From: Hyalella azteca
Taxonomy: Eukaryota; Arthropoda; Malacostraca; Amphipoda; Hyalellidae
Assembly: GCF_000764305.2 (NCBI RefSeq)
Contig: NW_025947728.1
Span: forward strand, 124,001 to 188,000
Direction of reading: 5' to 3'
DNA: 64,000 nt
Shown here in pieces: positions 11,101 through 23,173 of this stretch. The translations under genes and the position numbers were made by a program. The notes beneath the pieces are model-generated. The model was not told the origin of the DNA, made no database searches, and saw only the letters and a list, made by a program, of their open reading frames with translations. Position 1 is the first letter of the stretch; the number at the start of each line of letters is the position of its first letter.

Positions 11101-14100
11101 TACTTTGTGCTTATTAGATCTTTTGTTACTTTTGTTACGACTTTTGGAAAAATTCGCCGAATGTTGTTACTTTATGAATTTCAGCCAATAATTCTTTAAA
11201 TAAGGTCCCGTTCCGTAGGCACTCGTGCTGACTACAGAGTCGGTTTAACCGCGCTTTGTCTCGTTCATTCTTGTTCATAACTCGAATGGTCGAGTTCAGC
11301 AACGTTCGCCGGTAAGTGCGCCATGCCGGTGCTCTAGTTACTCGTTAGCCTTCAACTGGTCAAGATCGCTGCCATATCTACTGCTCATTTTTATCAAACT
11401 ACATAATTTTCCTTGATAAATTACCGTCATAATTATGGACAAAAAGGGAACGCGTAAACATAAAAATATCACTTTGGAGACTAAGCTTGAAATAATTAAG
11501 CGTTTTGATAATGGTGAAACGAAAACGAAGATTGGTGAAGACCTAGGGTTTCCCGTGTCAACAATACGCACGGGAAACAATACGATAATTCATTCACATT
11601 TTTTAAATTTATTTCCCCTATTATTTAGAAAAAAATATGATGAATTTTAGTGGAAAAAAAATTATTATGTAACTTTGCTATTTTTGAGGATTCATTATAA
11701 TTATTCCCATATATTCTTAAGTTTGATTAGCGCGGTTTTGCTTAACACGGTAAAACTCGGGGATTTATTAACCGCGTTAATCAAGGGATTGCTGTATAGA
11801 ATTATACACCGGGCGTCATAGAATGAAAAGTAATTGACCTAAACTATGATTTATTTCTCCAAAACATATGATGGTTGTCACTAAAACATTATTTTCTGTT
11901 TCAGGTATGTTTTTCACAATCTTTTTTGTTATAGTGAAATCACCAGACTTAATTAAAATTGTGCAAAATTACAAACCATCCTGTAAGCTTACAGATACAG
12001 AAGAAATGCTACATGGCTGCTGATATGAAGCTTGCAGTGGACAAGGTCGTTGTCAATGCTCAATGGCATGTCCATGGATACAGTAATATCACATTGATAA
12101 TACGGTAATTAATGAATATGGTAATATAATATCAATAAAGGAAAAACAAGTAAAAATCACAGAAAATGTCATTTATTTTACATCTACATCATCAACAATG
12201 AAAGAGGAGGACTTCAAAGTACTGTTAGTAATGGATGAGTAAACTCTGCATGCTTCAAACATTTTAAAATTAACTTTTATTGCAAGTGTCCCGGATTACC
12301 CCGTTCCCAGGGGTAAATTGGGACAGTTTTATTTTGCGTTTGGCACCTTACAAATAGCATTCGGAATTTTTTTTGAAGATGCCATTGGATAGCCCTTGCA
12401 AAGAGCTATAAAATGAGCCTAAACTTGTTTCTGAAATGTTTCATGGTAAGAAGTTATTAACAAAAAATGCTCAAAACCGTCCCTTTTTACCCCGTTTGAC
12501 GGTACTATGTAGTGTGGTGGCTAGATATTATTAATAGGTATGAATATTCTAATCTAATTTCATAAGGATGGAAAACATTTAAAATATTTCAGGCTTTCAG
12601 CTGCCACAGCACAATCTTTATATCAATAAAATTTAACTACAACTTTATAGCAAGATCTCAAAAAGCTATATTTTTATTGTTTGATAGTCAAACCCTATAA
12701 ATTGTAGTTTTGATTAGTGTTATTTGAATGGCTTTTATTGACTAAAAGCCAGATAAGTGCAGTACCATCAAACAGGGTAATAAAGGATGGTTTTGAGCAT
12801 TTTTGTTGGTAACTTCTTACAATGAAAGATTTCATAAATGAATTTGGGCTTATTTTAAAGGTATTTGCAAGCACTATCATATGGCATCTCTGAAAAAATT
12901 CCATATGCTTTTTGTAAGATGCCAGACACAAAATAAAAGCCTCCTGAACCAACCCTGGGAAAGGGGTAATAAGGGACACTTGAAATAAAACTCATTTTTA
13001 AAACGTTTGAAGCATTAACAGTGTGCTTATCCATTACTAACAGTACTTGTCTTCCTCTTCCTTTGTAGATAATGTAGATGTAGAATAAATGACATTTTCT
13101 GTGATTTTTACTTGTTTTTTTTTATATTTTCTTTATCCATACATTACCATATTATTGATGTGATATTACCTAATCCATGGACATGCCATTGAGCATTGAC
13201 CACAACCTTGTCCACTGCAAGCTTCATATCAGCAGCCATGTAGCATTTCTTCAGTAGTTAGGTAAGTTACTGAATGGCTTGTAATTTTGCACCATTTTAA
13301 TTGAGTCAAGTTAATTCACTATATCGAAAAAAGATTGTAAAGAACATACCTAAAATACAAAGGAGTATTTTAGTGACAACCATCATATTTTTTGAGAAAA
13401 AAAATCATAGTTAAGGTTAATTACTTGTCATTCTATGTTGCCCAGTGAACAGTTCTATCTGTCTATGACATTCTATGCACAGTTTGGTGATGACCGATGA
13501 TGCACTAATTTTTTGTCAAGTCGCTGAGCAAGGTAAATCTAATTAAAATTCTTTGTTGTCAGTTGATTTTTTTTTTTTTGTTAACTGGAGCCTTTGCTAA
13601 CCAAGGCTCTACTGTAAACACATTTTTGGGATATCCCTTATTACCCCAGGGGGGTCCCTTATTAGTTATTACCCTGTTGTGCTGGAATTAGATACCGGTA
13701 CACTAATTCTGTCAATCACATTTTTAAGCCTACACATGTGTGCAACTTTTAAGTAAGTACGTACAACTTTTTAATACGGTGATTATTTTTTTGCTACTGT
13801 CAACCAGGGCTACTCGGGACGGGCGGGGGTAACTCGGGACAGTCCTCCGACACAGCGTAAAACGGTTTTCATAGCAAAACTAATTAGAATATTGCAAAAC
13901 TAAATATAGTGGCGTAAATGTCAACATTTTTCCTATCTATGTAGTATAAAGGAAGTTAAAAAATACTACATTTACTAGCTTTGAAAAATTCCTGAAAAAA
14001 TGGTGAAAAACGATATTTTGACAAGTTACTTCTGCTAAGGTCTGTAGTAAAAATAAAATTCACCGTATTAAAAAATTTTATTTACATAAAAGTTGCATCC

Positions 14101-17100
14101 AGGTGTCGGCTTGTAAACGTAATTGACAGATTTTGCCTATCTCATTCCAAAAAAAAAAAAAAAAATGGCGGTCATTTCCGCATGGCGGGCTACTCGGGAC
14201 ACCCCCCCGGGGCTATTTGGGACACCCCCAAAAATGCATTTACAGTAGAGCCTCAGATAGCAAAGGTTCCAGTTAAGAAAAATATTGATTAAAAACAAAG
14301 AATACCTTAATATTCTTAATCAATAAGTATTGATTACATTTACCTTGCTCAGTGAAAAAAAATTCACTTATCGAAAAATTAGTGCATCATCGGTCATCAC
14401 AAAATTGTGAATAGAATGTCTATAGAATCGTGCACCAGGCATCATAGAATGAAAAGTAATTGACCTAAACTATGATTTATTTCTCCAAAACATAAGATGG
14501 TTGTCACTAAAACATTCCTTTCTGTTTCAGGTATGTTTTTCACGATCTTTTTTTTTTTATAGTAAATTCACTCAACCCAATTGAAATGGTGTGAAATTAC
14601 AAGCTGTCCTTTAAGCTTACAGATACAGGAAAAATGCTATAAGGCTGCTGATATGAAGCTTGCAGTGGACAAGGTTGTTGTAAATGCTCAATGGCATGTT
14701 CATGGATACGGTAATATCGCATCAATAATATGGTAATTAATGTATTTGGTAATATCATATCAATGGAGGAAAAACAAGTAAAAATCACAGAAAATGTCAT
14801 TTATTCTACCTCTACATCATCTACAATGAAAGAGGAGGACTTCAGAGTACTGTTAGTAATGGATGAGTACACTCTGCATGCTTCAAATGTTTTTAAAATG
14901 AAGTTTTATTCCAAGTGTCCTGAGTAGCCCTGTTCGATGGGGCTACTCGGGACACTCTTTTTTTGCTTGTGGCACCTTACAAATAGCATATGGATTTTTT
15001 TTGGAGAAGCCATGGGATAGCCCTTGCAAGGAGCTTTGAAATGAGCTTAAACATGTTTATTAAATGTTAATTTAAGAAGTTATGAATGAAAAACGTTCAA
15101 AATCGTCCCGAGTAGCCCCGGTTGACGGTAAGTTACCATATAAATATGGTAATTAAAATGGTAGTAAAGAAAAGGCCCCCCAAATCACCCACATTGCTTT
15201 GGGCGCCCGCCAACAAGCTCCAACCAATCACAGATCATGTATGAGTTAAGTCATGTATGATGTAGCACTCTATGACGTGTTCTTGTGTCTGTGTGAGCTG
15301 ACTTGAAAACTAAGTACTCAGGAGCATAGTGGCAGAGCAGAGAGTTCTTCAGAAAAATCTCAAGTTGAATTTTTTAGACAAGTCCTCAAGTCAATTTTGA
15401 GTCCCATGAGTCAACCAGCAAAGTATCATGATACCAGCATTATCATACATATGATATCAATTAGTTTAAATCTTGACTAAATGAGGAAATTAGAAATAAA
15501 CTGATTCCAAAAATTGCTGGTTTGCCACTCTGTACTCAAGTGTTGATTATGTCATAGTTTGCAATTATATATGATAAACTGACTTGGTTGACTTAATTTC
15601 TATCACCTGTGCAGGAATATCCGGCAAATCCCAGATCCTGTTTGCTCTGACCTTCACAGCTCGTTACCTTGACCTATTCACAAACTTTGTGTCAGTTTAC
15701 AACAGTGTAATGAAGGTTGGTGCTGTAGGTTTAAGAATTCTTCATTTTTTCCTATTGAAGTTTTGCTGATGAAAATTTCAAAATTACAGATATTCAGGGT
15801 TATTATAAATGATGGATCCATTTGAATAAATTTCTATATATTCAAGTATTAATTCAAAATGAATAAATTATTTACCAATGGAAAGAAAAAATTAAATATT
15901 TTTACATATTTATAAATGTTTAATGTATGGCAAACATTTAAATGGTAGCCAAACTCATCCCACATGCATAGGATAGGACGCATAAGAAATGAAGATCTGG
16001 CACCACACTTCTGGACCTATACTTTGAAAAAAATTAAGATATCGTAAGTTCATCAGCCAATCATTGACTGCCTTCCAAGCAAAATCCACCAATCATAGAC
16101 TAGCAAATAGAGCTAAATGAACTTATGTTCACTTAGCGAGTTTTGAAAGTATGGCCCCTGGCCACCGAGATCACCTGATCTCACCCCATGAGACTATTTC
16201 TTATGGGGTTATGTCAAGGAATCTGTTTACGTCCATCCTCTACCAGCAACTGTGGTTTATCTAAAGAACCATATCACTCCTGCAATGCACTCTGTAACAG
16301 AAGATATGCTTTATTGTGTGTGGGACGAGTTTGGCTAGCATTTGGATGTTTACTGTGCTGCAATAGGGTGACATATTGAACGTTTATAAATATGCAAAAA
16401 ATTAATCTCTCTCAATTGGTGTACATATAAACTAGGTACTCATTTTGAAGTGTATATTGAATAAATACAAATTTGTTTGTTAAATTGGGTTCATCATTTA
16501 GAATAACACTATAGGCATATATATTTGAGATTCGGTCAATAGCTGGATGGATTGGCCACATTACCAGCCAGGGGTTAAAAATCCAGACAAAATTGCGTCT
16601 GATTATTTACTCTGTAACTAGTTTGTACGGTACTTGAAAACTGGACACAAAAATAAATGTACTAAATTACCGGACATTCTGAAAAACCCCAACCACGGTA
16701 GGTTTGGGTTAGAGTTAGGTGTGTAGAAAAGACTTCTTTACATTGCTAGACACTTTTCTACAGAGTTTAGGTATAGCCAGGTCAAGTTTTTTTTACAGTT
16801 TTATAAAGGTCATTGGGTACAACATAATCATTGCCTGGATATATGTAACTTGTATCCATATCCTTGTAAAGGAGGAAATAATATGCGCTGTTGGAAGTAC
16901 CAATGCAAAGAAAATCAAGTATTAAAATGGCAATAAAAAAGCAACTTATTGGTGGTCTTCACAAGGTTTTTTCTGTTGTCTGATTCCATGATTCAATTAC
17001 TTGATCTATTCACAAATGACTGATATCATCACCTTAAGCTCAATATTCATTAATGCAAAACCTGAAATGAATTGCTCTAAGATGCCCATTTTGCTGCTTG

Positions 17101-19351
17101 TTAGTTTCTTTTGTGTATAACTTCAGTAGAGCGATTTATCTCCCTCTTCTCTGATAATATAAAAAAGGTTTTTATATTTTTGCCCTTACTTGATAAGGTC
17201 CACTTATGTGCAGGTTGTGTACCTGGCTGCTGCATATGCCACTCTCTACTTGATGTACGTCAAGTTCAAGGCTACATACGACCACAACCACGACACCTTC
17301 CGCCTTGAATTTCTCATCCTGCCTGCTGCTGGCCTAGCCCTCATCATTAATCATGAGTTCTCTATTATTGAGGTAGATGCTTGCTCTATGGTACAGTTCT
17401 TTTTCAGATGTCGATGGTTCTGAATAGTTTTAATATAAAACTATGTACCTACTTTAATATTTATGAGAAATAAGCACGTGTTGCAACACAGCTGATATAA
17501 TAAATATTTTACTACATTAATAATAAATTAAGCTACTGGGAGTGACTTAAGTAAGAAATTTCTCAACTATAGCAAGCTGCAGAACCAATAAGTGAAAGTA
17601 CATGTATCAAAAAGTGATTTTGCTGCATGAAGTTATGGACTCCGTTTCTTGCATAAATTTGAGAAGTTATTTGTATAATCAGAGTTAATTCGCTGTAATG
17701 AATTCTCATAATGACAAGTTCGTTTTATATCCATGAGTAATTTTGCTGTTCAGGTGATGTGGACGTTTAGCATTTACCTGGAGGCCGTGGCAATCTTGCC
17801 TCAGCTGTTCATGGTCTCCAAGACTGGGGAAGCAGAGAGCATCACTTCTCACTACCTTTTTGCTCTGGGCTCCTACAGGGCTCTCTACATCGTTAACTGG
17901 GTAAGCATTGAGAGAAGAGATTAGCTCCTCTATAGTAGTTGAATGGAAAATTAAATGGTACGTAAATCTGTGACATCCAACTTGACATATTTTTATTCAA
18001 ATAAAATCAACAGTGCTTGTAAAAGTAGTTGAGTTCTTGTTACTTTAATATCAAGAACTCTAATGGTTGTGTACATTACATACTAGGTATGTTCGTTCCG
18101 CAAAAGACTGTCCGCTTCTGAAAATGTGTAAATCGTCAGTTTAGAAATTCTGTATAATTATTACTCCATAACTAAACTAGCTTTACGTGCATTAAAGCCG
18201 AGTACAAGATATTTTCATCATTAGAGTTTTATTGAATTTACTAGTTGGCTAATAATATTTACTCTGGTAACTGGCATAACGTGAATATACAATTTTTGTG
18301 GCTTAAGTCAGTTTTAGTGATAATGATAATCAATAACCTGGTTATTCATTGGCAGGCATTTTGAGCATGTTTCCGTATGATTTTGTCAGGTGTACCGATA
18401 CTACAGCGAAGGTTTCTACGACATGATCGCTACGCTGGCTGGCGTCGTGCAGACGGTCTTGTACTGCGACTTCTTCTACCTCTACATCACTAAGGGTACA
18501 ATATTTACTGCTTGCCACATCCTTCTTTCCTGCAATGTATTTCATAATTGTGTCTGAAGCATTATTTAGTTGCATACAGGATTGATATATCTCTTATAAA
18601 AATCACTTTGAGGAGAATTGGGATTCTATGACTAAACGTAATGGATAAGTATAGTCGCATTCATAATAGACTTGTCTAAAAACTGGGTGGTAAGTAACAT
18701 AGTCCTTACAGACAGAGGTATACACAACTAAAACCATCAACCGTAAGGCGTTCCTGTAATGAGTGCAACATTGCTGTGGTTGAGAAAGATATATACTGGA
18801 GCTGTCTTATACAATTGTATAGCATTTTGGAAGTAGTGGTGCTTCCGCCCAGTGAGAGCTCGTGTCCTCGTGACTCATAAACTGTCTACTCAGCGTCCCA
18901 GTGGACTCAATGTTAGCTAGGTCTGCTGGTAAACACCAGAATTTGCCTCCATAAACTACTCACTGACAATAGTCGGAGTTGTGAAAAACTCCTTGTTGAA
19001 CTATTCTCAGCATGTTTCCCACTTTCTAATCCGTACGTTTCGATATGCCTATTTGTTTTACAAGTTATGCTTTGCTATTATGTGTTACTTGGGTAATTTT
19101 TACAGTTAGCTTGTTTTACTTCATACCAGAATTGAAATATTTTAATGTTGAATTTGCACATTTAAATGTAATCCAGCATATTCTTGTAATTTTCATGGAA
19201 AGCTTGCCATGTCAAGTTTAGGCTCGAAGGTAAATCCCTGTTTAATCGTTTTGTAAGTGAAAATCTTCCTCTCTATTATGGTTAGAAAAATTAATAGCCG
19301 CCTGCTATTTCTTCAGTTTTGAAGGGGAAGAAGCTGCAGCTGCCTGCATAG
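8042..19351 (+). CDS. KdelR: KDEL receptor (ER lumen protein-retaining receptor), complete, six exons (212 aa)
   Basis: A seven-helix Golgi/ER membrane receptor that binds C-terminal KDEL/HDEL signals of escaped ER proteins at low pH and returns them by COPI vesicles. Exons: 8042-8132, 15615-15715, 17214-17372, 17754-17900, 18390-18495 and 19317-19351. They join in phase to 639 nt (212 aa plus stop), the standard family length. Family residues are all in place: R5, H12, R47, D50, E117, E127, Y158, N165 and R169. The segments [45 protein letters not shown] and [12 protein letters not shown] are near-identical to animal receptors. The tail ends KKLQLPA, keeping the lysines used in retrieval, but Q209 replaces the serine that protein kinase A phosphorylates in vertebrate KDELR1. 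Intron 1 is 7.5 kb and full of transposons. Confidence 0.97.
8520..8642 (+). other. GC-rich, CpG-free block in KDEL receptor intron 1; possible exon or repeat
   Basis: Starts after CTTCCTAG and is about 70% GC in an AT-rich intron, yet has no CG dinucleotide until 8643. One plus-strand frame reads [18 protein letters not shown] and on to a TGA after SKLW. I do not recognise the peptide and no partner exon is evident. It could be a foreign exon-like insert, a repeat, or an unrelated small exon. Confidence 0.25.
9042..9365. repeat. Two diverged direct repeats of about 105 bp
   Basis: The copies start TATTCTGTTTAGGCACAGTC at 9042 and TATTCTGCTTAGGCACAGTC at 9253, 211 bp apart. Both continue through CATTTTCCATT..TAATTATT to TTGTGGTGCAG. 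Intronic; probably the remains of a transposon or an old segmental duplication. Confidence 0.7.
10927..11794 (+). mobile_element. Nested Tigger/pogo-like element, internally deleted, 868 bp
   Basis: Ends CAGCAATCCCTTGATTA and TAATCAAGGGATTGCTG are inverted repeats continuing into CACGGTT/AACCGCG. The TA target is duplicated (10925-10926 and 11795-11796). Copy 3 of the host element is uninterrupted at the equivalent position (near 14414-14425, AATGTCTATAGAATCGTGC), which proves insertion. It retains only the N-terminal DNA-binding part of a transposase. Confidence 0.9.
11435..11650 (+). pseudogene. Truncated Tigger/pogo transposase, CENP-B-type HTH only
   Basis: The frame opens [20 protein letters not shown] and continues [21 protein letters not shown] then STIRT. 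This is the CENP-B N-terminal (psq-type) helix-turn-helix of pogo/Tigger transposases. The frame then runs into unrelated AT-rich sequence and stops at 71 codons; the second HTH and the DDE catalytic core are missing. It cannot be catalytic, although the HTH could still bind the element ends if expressed. Confidence 0.8.
12765..13794 (-). mobile_element. Same DNA transposon family, copy 2, inverted and truncated
   Basis: Begins at TA (12763-12764) with CCATCAAACAGGGTAATAAA, the reverse complement of the right end of copy 1. Reverse-complement similarity to copy 1 runs through the internal region (for example GATAATGTAGATGTAGAATAAATG) to about 13794, where copy 3 begins. The remaining ~300 bp of the family are absent on both sides of copy 3, so this is a deletion or rearrangement rather than simple nesting. 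Confidence 0.8.
13797..15128. mobile_element. Same DNA transposon family, copy 3, complete (1332 bp)
   Basis: TA target duplication at 13795-13796 and 15129-15130. Ends CTGTCAACCAGGGCTACTC and GAGTAGCCCCGGTTGACGG are inverted repeats. Colinear with copy 1 over its whole length, without the Tigger insertion. An open stretch at 14730-14927 ([15 protein letters not shown] and on) shows no recognisable domain and I do not call it a gene. Confidence 0.85.
15131..15614. other. End of KDEL receptor intron 1
   Basis: Unique-looking intron sequence ending in CACCTGTGCAG, the acceptor of exon 2. Nothing else seen. Confidence 0.5.
15615..15715 (+). CDS. KdelR: KDEL receptor exon 2
   Basis: Encodes (G)[19 protein letters not shown] then [14 protein letters not shown], with the ligand residues R47 and D50. 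The donor is the weaker GTTGGT at 15716. Confidence 0.95.
16159..16389 (+). pseudogene. Relic of a mariner/Tc1-type transposase, C-terminal part
   Basis: One frame reads [19 protein letters not shown], then [39 protein letters not shown] and [30 protein letters not shown] is the hallmark around the last catalytic Asp of DDE/D mariner-type transposases. There are three internal stops and no N-terminal half, so it is dead. It lies in KDEL receptor intron 2, in the gene's own orientation. Confidence 0.88.
17214..17372 (+). CDS. KdelR: KDEL receptor exon 3
   Basis: Acceptor GTGCAG ends at 17213; donor GTAGAT at 17373. Encodes [33 protein letters not shown] and on to E117, spanning helices 3-4. 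Phase 0 at both ends. Confidence 0.96.
17754..17900 (+). CDS. KdelR: KDEL receptor exon 4
   Basis: Acceptor GTTCAG, donor GTAAGC. Encodes [20 protein letters not shown] and [19 protein letters not shown], ending at N165-W166, with E127 and Y158. Confidence 0.96.
18390..18495 (+). CDS. KdelR: KDEL receptor exon 5
   Basis: Acceptor TTGTCAG ends at 18389. Encodes [20 protein letters not shown] and [15 protein letters not shown], with R169. Donor GTACAA at 18496 is weak, but phase 1 matches exon 6. Confidence 0.95.
19317..19351 (+). CDS. KdelR: KDEL receptor exon 6 with stop
   Basis: Acceptor TTCTTCAG ends at 19316. Encodes the cytoplasmic tail [11 protein letters not shown] and TAG at 19349-19351. 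Confidence 0.93.
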
Positions 19352-22300
19352 GAGGGACAATCGCCCTGCATGGCTTGCAGTTCTCCTCTTCGCTTCTCTC
19401 AGCGACGCTTCAACTTCTCAAGACCAACTGGTGGAAGAGTCAGTGTATGCTGCTGCAAAACTCTGCCTGTTAACGCTGCTTGTTAGACAGTTTCCTTTAT
19501 CAAGTATGAAATGTGGCTGGACAAAAATGTATACAAGACACCTCGTGCACTTCTGCTTATAGAACAGATTTGACAAAGAAATTTGTTTCACAGATTGTTT
19601 CTAAATTTACGGATTGTTTCTAAATTTGAATGAAGTTGAAGGGTAAACGAGGTAAATTAGTTCCTGTCGGGATGGCGTACTACCAGCTAAACTTGTCAAC
19701 AATCAAGCTTGAGCCATTCTTTCCCATGAATACCATAATATAGCTTCATTCATACATGACTTGATACAACAATCATGGCTAAGTTAATTTCTGTTTTGAG
19801 GGCTCAGTATGCGCCTTAATGATGTTGTCTCTCTAATAGTGTTGAGCATTGGTTGCATTGATTGGTTGATGAGTACATTTTATGTGCACTCAAGTCATTG
19901 GGGTTCATTTATTTCCTTTTGCATTACTTCCTTCGAGGATTGGCCGCATTCGTTGATTAGTTATGTATAACGGATAAAACTTTTTGGGGGATATAGAAGT
20001 ACTTATTTTATAGTTGTCTTGATATAAATTTATTAATTGTTTAATGAAAGAAGAGATAATGATTGCATCTGGCATCGTATAAATTGGTTATTTACTAAAC
20101 ATTAATTTTCACTGTGAGAATGCGCAAATTTCGCATGTCTTCCTCCAGTGCCTGGAAATTTAACTACTGGCAAAGTTATTTTAATTCGTTCTCGGCTCCT
20201 TTAGTTCTTTTGCGCATTCATTTTCAGTCATTTCTTCAATTGTTCACTGTAATATTTGTGTGTAGAAAAATGAAGATCCTGATGATGTGAATCATTAATT
20301 TCTCTGTATTGTATATCAAATGATCTAGAGATAGCACGTCTTTTTGGGGTTTTCCTACCTTCTGCAGTTTTTAATGGCGATTCTCTAGTATAATTTTAAT
20401 ATGGCGGTACAAGGCGTTAATCAAACTGTAAGTTATTGGAAAATCTTATCAATCGCCAATTAGATTTGAATGTTTAACATTCCTTCTTCTGTGTCCTTAA
20501 TTACATTATCTCGCATTTCTGATTGCAGAATTTGAAAGAGAAGGGGACATTTATGTATGAATTGAGTGAGGTAGTCTTATTTTAATTTTTATTCGTCATT
20601 ACTTTCTCACTGTGAAATCAGCTTCTTTCATGCCAGGATTTTCTGCCTTCTGTCTGATTTTCATGTTCTTTGCTTGAAAGTCAACTTTTTATTGCCGCTA
20701 ATTATATTTTTACTAGAATATTGTGGTGGCTACCACGCAGGTTTGGCTCAATTAGATGTGCTCTGATGAATGAACATCGGTAGCAGCAAGTTCTGGAGTT
20801 CTTCGTCCTTAATATCGAGACTTCTAGGCAGCTTTCTAACGATGGAACTACATCAGTCCAGCTGCTGTTCAATAATCATCGTTGTGGAAAGATACCTCAG
20901 AAATACTTTAGATAACTTACGAGTGTGGCAGAAAAGCGGTTTGATATGTGTGTCACGATGTCTAGATAGTGTCAGTCTTGTTAGAAGTTGAGTCGTTCCT
21001 ACACCTGCTGCTTCTTTGTTTGCATTATTTATCTTAAACATCATACCGTATGTTATTTCTTATTAGGCAAAATTTACCTTTGGTTCCCTGGTCTTATTTT
21101 TCAGGATCTTAATTTTTTTCTTTCCAAGTTCCATCTTAGCAACAAATATTCTTTTGGCTTTGCGCACAAGGTTTAATGTTGCAGTTGGTTGCTGGGTTTC
21201 GGAGTTTGAATGGAAGCTTCATGGGCTTGGATTTATAACTGGATCAGTTGACTGCCGCCAAAAAAGCCGCTACGGATACGTGTACAGTTGTTTTCTTTAG
21301 AAAATATAGTATTGATTTTTGTTATTATAGAGCAGTGTCTGAGAACACGTCGGAAACTTGTGGGTTTTTTTCATTTGAGAAGTCTATTATTACATTTGTT
21401 TTTGTTAATGCTGAGATGACGAATCTAAAGCCGTATATTTCGAACTGAGCGGTTATGTTTGCACATTAATTTCGGTTTCATTTTTTATTAAAGCCAAATT
21501 CTTCCAGTTCTAGATTATCTGTTATTATCTGAAGCCTACTTTTTGTGAGGCAGCATTAATACAAACGTTCAGGTACAGCAGTCGATGTTACATCATTGTG
21601 GCGAGTTAAATAAAAAAAAAAACATTATTCGGGCCCAAAACCGATAAACTCTCTTAAATTTTAGAGAGTTTTGGATTCGGTGACTGATTGGTTCGCAACA
21701 AATTTGTCATCTTGTTATTAATGTTTTCAATCAATGTGAAGGACTCGTGTCAATAAGCGCAAGCAGCCGCCCATACCTCCTCCTCGAGTCGTGGAGCCTC
21801 AACGCTTCTGTATCGTTGTAACTGTGCCCAGGCTGTCTGGAGGTTCCATTTTATTTATTACCTGTATCTTAAGTTCAATACTTAGAGGTAGGAATGTGGC
21901 ATTAGTTTAATCTTGTTAAAACTTCATTTTTATGACTTATTTGATGTTGAACTCGAGCGTCACACTAACTTGCTTCTTCCAGGCGTTTTTGTGCTTTAGC
22001 AAATTTATCGTAATAAAATTCAATCTCTTGACAACTTGACGTTAAATGCTTGATAATTAGATGAATTAGTATCTAATGGAACATTAAGGTGCCAGTCTCA
22101 TTTAGACGTATTTTTTTTCATCACTGAGCTTTAGCATTATTCGGTGTTTTTGCAATAGTTAGTAATTTAAGAAGATATCTAGAAATATTATTGCCCTGCG
22201 GTCAAAATGAGTAAAAACTTGGCAGTTTTAGAAAGTATTATTATCATTACGTCGTTGAATGAAGAGCTGATTATTCACGTTGAACATTAGAAAGGACTAC

Positions 22301-23167
22301 CGTAGCTTACGAGGGCCCACCGCAAATTCTTACGAAACAGCTGCCATTATGGTACCGAGGCATGTATATATACACCAGGTAATCACAAGCATTGCTCGCT
22401 TCACGTTCAACGTACAATCGTGCCGAAATTTAGCTGCGTACCAACTATACATTAGCTGGGCAACGATTTTGGAATCATTGCGGCAAACTACGATTTTCAG
22501 TTCTATGTGAATGCAAAATTGACGGCAGGAAAAAATGCAACACGTCAAAATATCCTGAATGGCTGTATGCATCAAGTACGAGTGAATTCGGGCTTACGTG
22601 AGCGCTAGCAGAGAGCATCGTCTCCTAGTCTTTTTTTGCTTTGTTCAAAATATTTGATTCAAAATTCTATCTGACCGACCAGCTAACTCCTGAGCAAAAA
22701 CGCCCCTGTGCAAGTAGTCATTGGTCGACTCTGTTAATGCTGAACAGAATCAGAGCTAAAATCTTGTATGTTGAAAACCCCGTGGAGTTGAAATTATTTC
22801 AGTTTGCTTCATTCTTAGTAGACATGCTGATTCGCCTGCTCAACAGTCTTACGAATCTAGGTCAGATAAAAAACGGATGCGCACGTGTATCTGTGTGCAT
22901 GGTTTTGAAAAATTACTTCGATGCTTCACACTTACCCACTCTGTGTCCTGCTGGATACTATGCAAGTCGAAGATAAAATGAATGTGCACTAGACACGTGC
23001 GAGTGTGTGTCAAACTACAGTTCAGGCAAACTCATTCAACTCAAATTGGTTCTTAATACACAACTGTTCCGAGGAAGTTAACATCCACGCAAGACTATTA
23101 GAATTATAAGGCCCAAATTTGTAGGGAGCAAGGTAATCAAAGTCAGCAGTAAAATCGAAGGACATCG
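19352..23167. other. KDEL receptor 3'UTR and intergenic sequence
   Basis: The first few hundred bases are presumably KDEL receptor 3'UTR; I see no convincing AATAAA close to the stop. The rest is AT-rich with no recognisable exon, RNA gene or mobile element. Confidence 0.45.
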
Positions 23168-23173
23168 TTTATT
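23168..23173 (-). terminator. Polyadenylation signal for the minus-strand gene of unknown function
   Basis: TTTATT on the plus strand is AATAAA on the minus strand, about 115 bp after the stop codon of the three-exon gene. Confidence 0.55.

Larger units (their letters stand above)
10307..12502. mobile_element. Non-autonomous TA-target DNA transposon, copy 1 (interrupted by a Tigger-like element)
   Basis: Flanked by TA (10305-10306 and 12503-12504). Terminal inverted repeats: CCGTCAAACGGG at the left and CCCGTTTGACGG at the right, extending into GGTAAAAAGGGA. Without the nested 868-bp element and its extra TA it is about 1326 bp, matching copy 3 (1332 bp). Multiple subterminal GGGG-N6-GGGAC motifs lie inside. 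No transposase is recognisable, so it depends on another source. The TA duplication suggests the Tc1/mariner superfamily or a relative. Confidence 0.85.

Noticed and set aside
14730..14927. Gene inside transposon copy 3 (65 codons)
   Set aside because: No domain, not clearly kept in copies 1 and 2, which carry changes in the same stretch (stop at the equivalent of MDEYT in copy 1).
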